Source of the DNA: Pseudodesulfovibrio sp. 5S69
GTDB taxonomy: Bacteria > Desulfobacterota > Desulfovibrionia > Desulfovibrionales > Desulfovibrionaceae
DNA length: 64,000 bases
NCBI RefSeq assembly: GCF_037094465.1
Contig: NZ_CP146609.1
Location: forward strand, 3,591,501 to 3,655,500
Reading direction: 5' to 3'
A program made the translations under genes and the position numbers. The notes under the pieces were generated by a model. That model did not search any database, was not told where the DNA came from, and saw only the letters and a program-made list of their open reading frames with translations. Numbering within the stretch: position 1 is the stretch's first letter; every line of letters begins with the position of its first letter. Shown here piece after piece: positions 58,138 through 64,000 of the stretch.

Positions 58138-58225
58138 CCTCCGGCGGCCAGAGGGGGAACCTCTTGGAAGAGGTTCCCCCTCTGGACTCCCCCTCCAGAA
58201 CTTTTTATCGCCGCCTTCGGCGGAA
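58138..58225 (+). repeat. Intergenic hairpin repeat, inverted shorter copy
   Basis: Begins GCCTCCGGCGGCC like the reverse of the other copies. It contains a 17-bp perfect hairpin (58149-58184, AGAGGGGGAACC..GGTTCCCCCTCT), a small TCTGGA/TCCAGA stem, then AACTTTTT and a CGCCTTCGGCGG end. It follows the plus-strand dihydropyrimidinase gene, so it keeps the gene-3' orientation seen for the minus-strand copies. Confidence 0.75.
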
Positions 58226-58278
58226 TCCGTGCGGGCGCGGGGGACGTCGTTTTGAAATGAAAACCAATCGGCGTAACT

Positions 58279-58384
58279 CTCCCCGCGAAGCGGAAACAAA
58301 AAGTTTCGGAAGGAAAGGGGAAAGGGGGAAAGGGAAGCCCTTTTCAAAGGGTTCCCTTTCCCCCTTCCCCCGGCCGCCGGAGGC
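58279..58384 (-). repeat. Intergenic hairpin repeat, copy 3
   Basis: Shares CCCCGCGAAGCGG, AAAAAGTTTCGGAAGG, the apical AAGCCCTTTTCAAAGGGTT and CGGCCGCCGGAGGC with the copies at 18878-19082 and 28381-28595. The stem is AAAGGGGGAAAGGG against CCCTTTCCCCCTT. Its last base is the first base of the stop codon of the minus-strand activator gene, so the element abuts that coding sequence. Confidence 0.8.
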
Positions 58385-60150
58385 TATTCCAAACCGTACT
58401 TCTTGATCTTGCGGTACAGCGTGGCGATGCCGATACCCAGTTTTTGGGCCACGCGTTCCTTGGCGGCCTTGGTACCGGTTTCGTCGCCGAAGGCTTTGAG
58501 GGCCTGCTGGATGAGGGTTCGTTCCATGGTTTCGAGGTTGTAGTCGGCGTATTCGGACTCGTGCATGCCGGAGCGGACCTTGAGGGGCAGGGTCTCGCGG
58601 GTGATGACGGCCGGGGAGTCGACCACATTGGCCACGTATTCAATGGAGTTCTGGAGTTCGCGGACATTGCCGGGCCAGTGGTATTCGCTGACCGCGGACC
58701 AGAAGGACTCCTTGATGGTCAGGATTTCCTTGTCCAGCCGGTCCATGCTCTGTTCGAGAAAAACCTTGGACAGCAGGTGGATGTCGCGCGGGCGCTCACG
58801 CAGGGGCGGGATGTGGATGGGGATGACGTTGAGACGGTAGAAGAGGTCTTCGCGGAAGGTGCCGTTGTGGACCATCTCTTCGAGGTTGCGGTTGGTGGCC
58901 GAGACCACGCGCACGTCGATGGCCGTGGGCTGGGTGGAGCCGAGCCGGGTGACCTCGCGCTGTTCCAGGGCGCGCAACAGCTTGGCCTGGAGATGCAGGG
59001 GCATGTCGCCGATCTCGTCCAGGAAGAGTGTGCCGCCGTTGGCCTGTTCGAACCGGCCCATCTTGCCCTTGGGGTTGGCCCCGGTGAACGCCCCGCCCAC
59101 GTAGCCGAAGAGCTCGCTTTCGAGCAGGGTCTCGGGGATGGCCCCGCAGTTGATGGCCACGAACGGCCCCTCCTTGCGGCCGCCCTCCTCGTTCAGGGCG
59201 CGGGCCACGAGCTCTTTGCCGGTGCCGGACTCGCCGGTGACCAGGACCGAGGAGTTGGAGTCCGCGAACCGGGCCACCTGTTCCTTGAGGGTGACGATGA
59301 CGTCCGAGGTGCCGAGGATGGCGTCCAGGCCAAGGCGTTCGTGGGAGGATGCCAGGCGCAGGGCGTCGTCGTGCATGAGCTGGGCGTCGCGGAACATGAA
59401 CATGCTGGAGCTCTCGCCGTGCTGGAGGCGGTACTCGTTCCCGGCCACGTCGTGGGACCGCCCCTGGAGGCTGACCGTGTATTCGGTGTATTGGAGCAGG
59501 CGGGTTTCGCCGCGCAGGAGTTCGACCTTGATGGCGTCCTGGCCTTCGAGGGGGAAGTCGAGGATCTGCTGGGCGGCGCGGTTGGAGCGGACGATGCGCC
59601 CGTCCGGGGCGAGCAGGAGTACGCCCTCGTCCACCTTGTCCACCACGGTTTCGAGCAGTTGGCCCAGCGCCAGGCTGCGGGCGTACTCCATGGACTCGAC
59701 CACCTTGGAGGCCAGGATGTCGGCCATCTGGGCCAGAAAGTCGAAGAAGACCTCGAAGTTGTCCTGGATGTGGGCCTTCTGCTCCTCGGTGAAGCAGACG
59801 AATCCGATGACCCCGACCACGGTGCCCCTGTACAGGATGGGCGTGCTCATCTCGAAGGTCTCGTCGCAGGACTGCCAGTTGGGGCAGTCGGCGCAGAACT
59901 CGGAGAAGCCGGGCTCGCGGATGACCAGGGGCCGCCCGGTCTTGAGCACCTGCCGGTACACGCCGCTGGCCGAGGACATCTGCTTGCCCACCAGCCCGGA
60001 GAACCGCCCGGTCCCGGCCACGCGGTAGAGGTTGCCGTCCACGATCTCCACGTCCACCCGCAACACTCTTGATATGACCGCCGCGTACTTGGCCGCGGCC
60101 CCGCTGATCTCCCACAGGTCCTGGGGCACGTTCTCCACGTTCACTTCCAT
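58384..60150 (-). CDS. Sigma-54-dependent transcriptional activator (GAF-like, PAS, AAA+, Fis)
   Basis: 588 residues, no membrane segment. A GAF-like sensory domain (about 15-165) contains FCADCPNWQSC, possibly a redox or metal site. A PAS region (about 170-290, VDEGVLLLAPDGRIVRSN) follows, then AAA+ with Walker A TGESGTGKEL, the intact sigma-54 loop GAFTGA and Walker B GTLFLDEIGD. A Fis-type helix-turn-helix (KERVAQKLGIGIATLYRKIK) ends it. It is divergent from the TRAP operon, which has a sigma-54 promoter, so it is the presumed activator of that operon. The inducer is unknown. Confidence 0.93.
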   Translation of the reverse strand: MEVNVENVPQDLWEISGAAAKYAAVISRVLRVDVEIVDGNLYRVAGTGRFSGLVGKQMSSASGVYRQVLKTGRPLVIREPGFSEFCADCPNWQSCDETFEMSTPILYRGTVVGVIGFVCFTEEQKAHIQDNFEVFFDFLAQMADILASKVVESMEYARSLALGQLLETVVDKVDEGVLLLAPDGRIVRSNRAAQQILDFPLEGQDAIKVELLRGETRLLQYTEYTVSLQGRSHDVAGNEYRLQHGESSSMFMFRDAQLMHDDALRLASSHERLGLDAILGTSDVIVTLKEQVARFADSNSSVLVTGESGTGKELVARALNEEGGRKEGPFVAINCGAIPETLLESELFGYVGGAFTGANPKGKMGRFEQANGGTLFLDEIGDMPLHLQAKLLRALEQREVTRLGSTQPTAIDVRVVSATNRNLEEMVHNGTFREDLFYRLNVIPIHIPPLRERPRDIHLLSKVFLEQSMDRLDKEILTIKESFWSAVSEYHWPGNVRELQNSIEYVANVVDSPAVITRETLPLKVRSGMHESEYADYNLETMERTLIQQALKAFGDETGTKAAKERVAQKLGIGIATLYRKIKKYGLE

Positions 60151-60204
60151 TGCGCGTTCTCCGATGGGGCACCATCCCCGGTATCAGAACGATACTGTCG
60201 TTGC

Positions 60205-60221
60205 GCCACAACCATTGTGGC
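60205..60221. promoter_or_regulatory. Candidate enhancer site for the TRAP-operon activator
   Basis: GCCACAACCATTGTGGC is a perfect 7-bp dyad with a 3-base centre, flanked by TTGC/GCAA. It lies about 250 bases upstream of the sigma-54 promoter and 55 bases before the activator gene, suitable for activation and possibly autoregulation. Confidence 0.5.
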
Positions 60222-60454
60222 AGGGCCGCAACAACCCGGCATCGTGTCGTTTTCGCTCGGCGGCTCGGCAAGACGGCCGCCGGTATCAAAATGAAAACAC
60301 TTGTGACATAATCGTAATCACTCTGGGGTTCAAGCAATATCGCGCATTGCCGCCCGGTGAAACCGGTGCAATAATTTACAAATAACATACTGATATTAAA
60401 GGTTATATCAAAAAAATACCAAAACGGTAAAAAATCTCGCAGCGCCCTCCAGGC

Positions 60455-60470
60455 TGGCACGGTATCTGCT
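60455..60470 (+). promoter_or_regulatory. Sigma-54 promoter of the TRAP operon
   Basis: TGGCACGGTATCTGCT: consensus -24 element TGGCAC and a GC -12 with exact N10 spacing. The transcript would start near 60481, 22 bases before dctQ. Confidence 0.82.
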
Positions 60471-60502
60471 TTAACGGGGCATCACCTCAAACCACACACA
60501 CT

Positions 60503-61042
60503 ATGCAAACACAACAAACAACACCCTTCGTCATCCTGGCAGGCGCCGTGGAACGGTTTTCCTACCGGCTGAACTACGTCCTGGAGCGGCTCTGCGCCCT
60601 GCTGGTGGCCGGGATGATCGGCGTGGTCTGGTTCGGGATTCTCGAACGCTACGCCCTGGCCCTGGGGGTCACCTGGACCGAGGAACTGGCCCGCTACATC
60701 ATGATCTGGGCCGCGCTCCTGGCCGTGCCCTGCTGCGCCTACCGGCGCGAGCACATCGGGCTGGACCTGGTCTTCTCCCGGCTCCCGCTGAACTTACAGA
60801 TGCCCGCGCGCATGGTCCTCGACCTGCTCGGCCTGGGTTTCTTCCTGTTCCTGACATACTACGGCGTGACCATGGCCAAGGGCGGGGCGAACCAGTACGC
60901 GACCATCTTCGGCATGACCATGTTCCTGCCCTTCACCGCCGTACCGGTCACCGCCGGACTCACGGCCGTCCAGATCGCTGCGGTCATGATCCGCGACGCG
61001 GCCGGGATCACCCCCTTGTTCACCAGGAAGGAGGCCGCCTGA
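60503..61042 (+). CDS. dctQ: TRAP transporter small membrane subunit (DctQ)
   Basis: 179 residues with four membrane segments (LLVAGMIGVVWFGILERYAL, AALLAVPCCAYRREHIGLDL, MVLDLLGLGFFLFLTYYGVT, FTAVPVTAGLTAVQIAAVMI). WTEELARYIMIWAALLAVP and the REHIGLD stretch are DctQ hallmarks. It joins DctM to form the sodium-driven carrier. The ATG has no clear ribosome site and lies close to the predicted transcription start. The stop overlaps the dctM start (TGATG). Confidence 0.92.
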   Translation: MQTQQTTPFVILAGAVERFSYRLNYVLERLCALLVAGMIGVVWFGILERYALALGVTWTEELARYIMIWAALLAVPCCAYRREHIGLDLVFSRLPLNLQMPARMVLDLLGLGFFLFLTYYGVTMAKGGANQYATIFGMTMFLPFTAVPVTAGLTAVQIAAVMIRDAAGITPLFTRKEAA

Positions 61043-62325
61043 TGCTGACCGTCGCCATCATCTTCTTCGGCCTGCTGCTCGTCGGCGTGCCCATCGGCTT
61101 CGTGCTCGGCATCGCGGGCGTGGCCGGCCTGGTCCAGGTGGGCGGAGACAACTTCCTGGTCATGGCCCCCAAACGATTCTTCGAGGGGCTGAACCTGTTC
61201 ACCTTCATGGCCATGCCCTTCTTCATCCTGGCGGGCGAGATCATGAACCGCGTGGGCATGACCCAGCGCATCGCCAACCTGGCCGACGCCCTGGTGGGTT
61301 ACCTGCGCGGCGGCCTGGCCCACTCGAACATGCTCGCCTCGGTGCTCTTCGCGGGCATGACCGGCGCGGCCGTTTCCGACGCGGCGGCCTTCGGCAACAC
61401 CCTGGTCCCGGCCATGGTCAAGCAGGGCTATTCCCGGCCGTTCGCCTGCGCGGTCACCGCCGCGGGTTCGATCATCGGACCGACCATCCCGCCGTCCAAC
61501 CTGATGGTCATCTACGGGTCGCTGGCGGGCGTGTCCATCGCCGGGCTGTTCGCGGCGGGCATCCTGCCCGGCCTGCTTATCTGCCTGGTGTGCATGGCCC
61601 TGATCGTGGCGCTCGGGCGCAAGCTCGGCCTGCCCAAGAAGGAAGGCAGCCCGTCGCTTCGTGAGATTCTCTTCGCCTTCAAGGGGTCGCTGCTCGCCCT
61701 GATCATGCCCGCCATCATCCTGGGCGGCATCCTGGGCGGCATCGTCACCCCCACCGAGGCGGCGGCCATCGCGGTCTTCTACGCCCTGTTCGTGGGCGTG
61801 GTCATCCACCGCAACCTGACCTTCAACGACATCGTGGAGATGCTCATCCGCACGGCCCGGATCACCGGCGTGGTCTTCCTGATCATCGCCTCGGCCTCGA
61901 TCCTGAGCTGGTGGATGACCTTCATGCAGATCCCGCAGCAGATCGCGGACGCCTTCCTGTCCCTGTCCACCACCCCGTGGATGGTCAAGGCCATGATCCT
62001 GCTCCTGCTCCTGGGCATCGGTATGTTCATGGACATCAACGCGGCGCTGATCATCCTGACGCCCATGCTCGGCACCCTGACCCAGGCCATCGGCATGAAC
62101 CCGGTGCACGCGGGCGTGATGATCGTCCTGACCCTGAACATATCGCTCATGACCCCGCCCGTGGGGGCCTGCATCTTCGTGCTCTCCTCGGTCACGGGCG
62201 AGCGCATAGAGCGCATCAGCGCTTCCCTGTGGCCGTTCATACTCGTGGAGGTGGGCGTGCTCTTCCTGACCACCTTCTGGACGGACCTGGCCATGTTTTT
62301 CCCCAAACTTCTGCTCGACATGTAG
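61042..62325 (+). CDS. dctM: TRAP transporter large membrane subunit (DctM)
   Basis: 427 residues, about twelve membrane segments, normal DctM length. Signature regions: PFFILAGEIMNRVGMTQRIA, AAGSIIGPTIPPSNLMVIYG, TEAAAIAVFYALFVG and NISLMTPPVGACIFVLSSV. It is the ion-coupled transport channel. It is translationally coupled to dctQ and followed 24 bases later by the binding-protein gene. Confidence 0.94.
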   Translation: MLTVAIIFFGLLLVGVPIGFVLGIAGVAGLVQVGGDNFLVMAPKRFFEGLNLFTFMAMPFFILAGEIMNRVGMTQRIANLADALVGYLRGGLAHSNMLASVLFAGMTGAAVSDAAAFGNTLVPAMVKQGYSRPFACAVTAAGSIIGPTIPPSNLMVIYGSLAGVSIAGLFAAGILPGLLICLVCMALIVALGRKLGLPKKEGSPSLREILFAFKGSLLALIMPAIILGGILGGIVTPTEAAAIAVFYALFVGVVIHRNLTFNDIVEMLIRTARITGVVFLIIASASILSWWMTFMQIPQQIADAFLSLSTTPWMVKAMILLLLLGIGMFMDINAALIILTPMLGTLTQAIGMNPVHAGVMIVLTLNISLMTPPVGACIFVLSSVTGERIERISASLWPFILVEVGVLFLTTFWTDLAMFFPKLLLDM

Positions 62326-62349
62326 CGGAACAAACCATGAGAGGATCCT

Positions 62350-63384
62350 ATGAGAATCGGTAAGAAACTGACTGTCCTGATCGCCGTGGCGGCCTTGATG
62401 CTGTGCTCGGCCCAGGGTGCGCTGGCCGCCAAGGTCATCAAGATGCACCACCTGAACAAGAACGGCGCCTTCGACAACCCGTCCGGCGCGGCCGCCGTGG
62501 TCTTCAAGAACCTGGTCGAGTCCGGCACAAACGGCGAGGTCCAGGTCCAGATATTCCCCAGCGGCCAGCTCGGCAAGGACGCCGAAGTGGTCCAGCAGGT
62601 CAAGGACGGCATCATCCAGCTCGGCGTGCACTCCGTGGGCGCGGTGGGCAGCGTCTACCCCATGATCTCCGTGCTCGACGTGCCGTTCGCCTTCCCCAAC
62701 CACGCCGTGGCCTACGAAGTCTTCGACGGTCCCTTCGGCAAGAAACTGGCCGGCGACATCTCCGCCAAGACCGGCATGAAGTGCCTCGGTTTCTCCGACT
62801 CCGGCGGTTTCTTCCAGTTCACCAACTCCAAACACCCGATCAAGACCCTGGAAGACATGAAGGGCCTGAAGATCCGCACCATGGGCCTGGACACCCACAA
62901 GATGCTCGTCTCCTCCCTGGGCGGCCAGCCCGTGTCCATCGCCTGGTCCGAGGTCTACACCTCCCTGCAGACCGGCGTGGCCGACGGCCAGATGAACCCG
63001 GTGCCCATCGTCGAGTTCGCCAAGCTGTATGAGGTCCAGAAGTACCTGACCATCTCCAACCACCTGTTCGCGCCCCACGTCTGGCTGATGAACATGGACT
63101 TCTACAACTCCCTGACCCCGTCCGAGCGCCAGGTCGTCGAGAGCGCCGCCAAGACCGCCATCGTGGTCTCGCGCGGCATCGCCAACGCCATCGAGGCGTC
63201 CGACCGCGGCCTGCCCTTCCTGTCCAAGAAGATGGAAATCTACACCCTGCCCGAGTCCGAGAAGGAGCGCTTCCGCGCCGCTTCCCAGCCGGTCGTCATG
63301 AAGTACCTCGAAGAGCACTTCGGCGCCGAGGGCAAGGACATGCTGAACTCGTTCCTGGAAGCCATCAAAGAGGCCTCCAAGTAA
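62350..63384 (+). CDS. dctP: TRAP transporter substrate-binding protein (DctP)
   Basis: 344 residues with a signal peptide cleaved after about QGALAA. DctP-fold sequence: KMHHLNKNGAFDNPSGAAAV, VQIFPSGQLGKDAEVVQQVK, GLKIRTMGLDTHKMLVSSLG, and VADGQMNPVPIVEFAKLYEV; the Arg in KIRTM is the carboxylate-binding Arg of TRAP receptors. The ligand is thus probably a carboxylate or sulfonate-containing acid. GAGGATCCT precedes the ATG. Confidence 0.94.
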   Translation: MRIGKKLTVLIAVAALMLCSAQGALAAKVIKMHHLNKNGAFDNPSGAAAVVFKNLVESGTNGEVQVQIFPSGQLGKDAEVVQQVKDGIIQLGVHSVGAVGSVYPMISVLDVPFAFPNHAVAYEVFDGPFGKKLAGDISAKTGMKCLGFSDSGGFFQFTNSKHPIKTLEDMKGLKIRTMGLDTHKMLVSSLGGQPVSIAWSEVYTSLQTGVADGQMNPVPIVEFAKLYEVQKYLTISNHLFAPHVWLMNMDFYNSLTPSERQVVESAAKTAIVVSRGIANAIEASDRGLPFLSKKMEIYTLPESEKERFRAASQPVVMKYLEEHFGAEGKDMLNSFLEAIKEASK

Positions 63385-63455
63385 CCGGCCCAAGGCTTGA
63401 ACGCCGGGCGGCGGGACCACCCCGCCGCCCGGCCATCACAACCGCAAGCAAAGAC

Positions 63456-64000
63456 ATGAACAAGACACCCCGGCCCGATCACATCACAGGAATGCGCTGC
63501 ACCATCTGCGGCAAGACCTACCTCCCCGGCGAGGTGGACTACGTCTGTCCGGACCACGGCAACGAAGGCATCCTGGACATCGAATACGACTACGACGCCA
63601 TCGGGCGACGAATTTCCCCCCAGAGCCTGGCCCAGGACAGGACATGCAGCCAGTGGCGCTACCGCCCGCTTTTGCCGGTCCTGCCCGACACCCCGGCTCC
63701 GGCCGCGAGCGTGGGCTGGACCCCGCTCTACGAGACCGGCCGCCTGGCCAAATCGGTCGGTCTCGGCACCCTGTACGTCAAGGACGACTCCCGCCAGCCC
63801 ACCGGCTCCCTCAAGGACCGGGCCAGCGCCCTGGCCGTGATGAAGGCGCGCGAGGCCGGCGCGGATATGATCACCACCGCCTCCACCGGCAACGCGGCCG
63901 CCGCCCTGGCGGGCATGTGCGCGGCGAGCGACATGGCCTGCACCATCTTCGTGCCCCGCTCGGCCCCGAGGGCCAAAGTAGCCCAGCTTTTGGCCTACGG
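63456..64000 (+). CDS. Threonine synthase-like PLP enzyme (N-terminal part, cut by window edge)
   Basis: The first 181 residues are visible. A Zn-ribbon-like start (MRCTICGKTYLPGEVDYVCP) precedes the fold-type II PLP domain with VGWTPLYETGRL, the Schiff-base Lys in QPTGSLKDRASALAV, and TTASTGNAAAALAG. This is the threonine-synthase group, though related ammonia-lyases and sulfo-lyases share these motifs. It lies 71 bases after dctP and is probably cotranscribed with the sigma-54-controlled TRAP genes, which suggests a catabolic role on the imported acid rather than biosynthesis (inferred). The ribosome site is weak. Confidence 0.82.
   Translation, partial: MNKTPRPDHITGMRCTICGKTYLPGEVDYVCPDHGNEGILDIEYDYDAIGRRISPQSLAQDRTCSQWRYRPLLPVLPDTPAPAASVGWTPLYETGRLAKSVGLGTLYVKDDSRQPTGSLKDRASALAVMKAREAGADMITTASTGNAAAALAGMCAASDMACTIFVPRSAPRAKVAQLLAY

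Noticed and set aside
60859..63420. 853-codon minus-strand frame opposite the TRAP genes
   Set aside because: His/Asp/Gln-rich shadow of dctM/dctP; the plus-strand frames carry all family motifs.

Overview
The window looks like a chromosomal segment of a high-GC sulfate-reducing deltaproteobacterium of the Desulfovibrio/Pseudodesulfovibrio type. This is an inference from: the nifH-nifI1-nifI2-nifD-nifK order, a NifD longer than the usual proteobacterial form, abundant sigma-54 promoters and activators, TRAP and DASS transporters, a cytoplasmic molybdopterin/ferredoxin pair beside a TauE-type anion carrier, and many Cache/PAS histidine kinases. No rRNA, tRNA, CRISPR array, transposase or phage gene was seen.

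Layout. 1-3573 (minus): nitrogenase genes nifH, nifI1, nifI2, nifD and the start of nifK. They are driven by a well-matched sigma-54 promoter, and a homocitrate-synthase gene (nifV) diverges from them with its own sigma-54 promoter. 5001-6199: a tiny peptide gene and a conserved-looking unknown. 6206-13150 (minus): a compact five-gene signalling operon of PhnD-like lipoprotein, histidine kinase, lone receiver, PEP-synthase-like protein and dual-specificity phosphatase fused to a Cys-rich domain. 13325-18670: a small membrane PH-like protein, then a TauE permease, an unknown membrane protein, a ferredoxin and a molybdopterin oxidoreductase. 19146-20504: phosphomannomutase/phosphoglucomutase. 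20742-22811: an arsenic operon (arsR, acr3, arsC, small ORF) whose arsR mRNA looks leaderless. 22892-23248: a PAS-domain remnant. 24024-28258: a glycine-betaine/proline-type ABC transporter with two paralogous binding proteins behind a long AT-rich leader.

28599-48575 is the most unusual part. It holds an atypical membrane-bound AAA+ regulator divergent from a sigma-54-driven Cache kinase, then a 1031-residue orphan membrane protein. A 12-kb same-strand cluster follows: five receiver proteins, none with a DNA-binding output, three kinases, a DASS anion transporter with a large extra N-terminal domain, a 48-residue membrane peptide, a Yip1-like membrane protein and a second PEP-synthase-like protein. 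The two PEP-synthase-like proteins (7263-9716 and 40966-43581) keep the ATP-grasp and phosphohistidine domains. They replace the PEP-binding barrel with a shared C-terminal domain I do not recognise, and both sit next to lone receivers and kinases. This is the best candidate here for an undescribed phospho-signalling system.

48765-52127: an unknown, a COG0701/DUF318 permease with a His-rich loop, a QueG-like ferredoxin protein and a TSCPD protein. 52797-58085: a Pot-type ABC transporter with a Tat-type binding protein plus a dihydropyrimidinase, probably one pyrimidine/hydantoin-related operon. 58384-64000: a sigma-54 activator divergent from a TRAP transporter operon ending in a truncated threonine-synthase-like gene.

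A family of intergenic hairpin repeats occurs at 18878-19082, 28381-28595, 58138-58225 and 58279-58384. Conserved ends and loop surround stems that vary between copies yet stay paired, and every copy lies just 3' of a gene.
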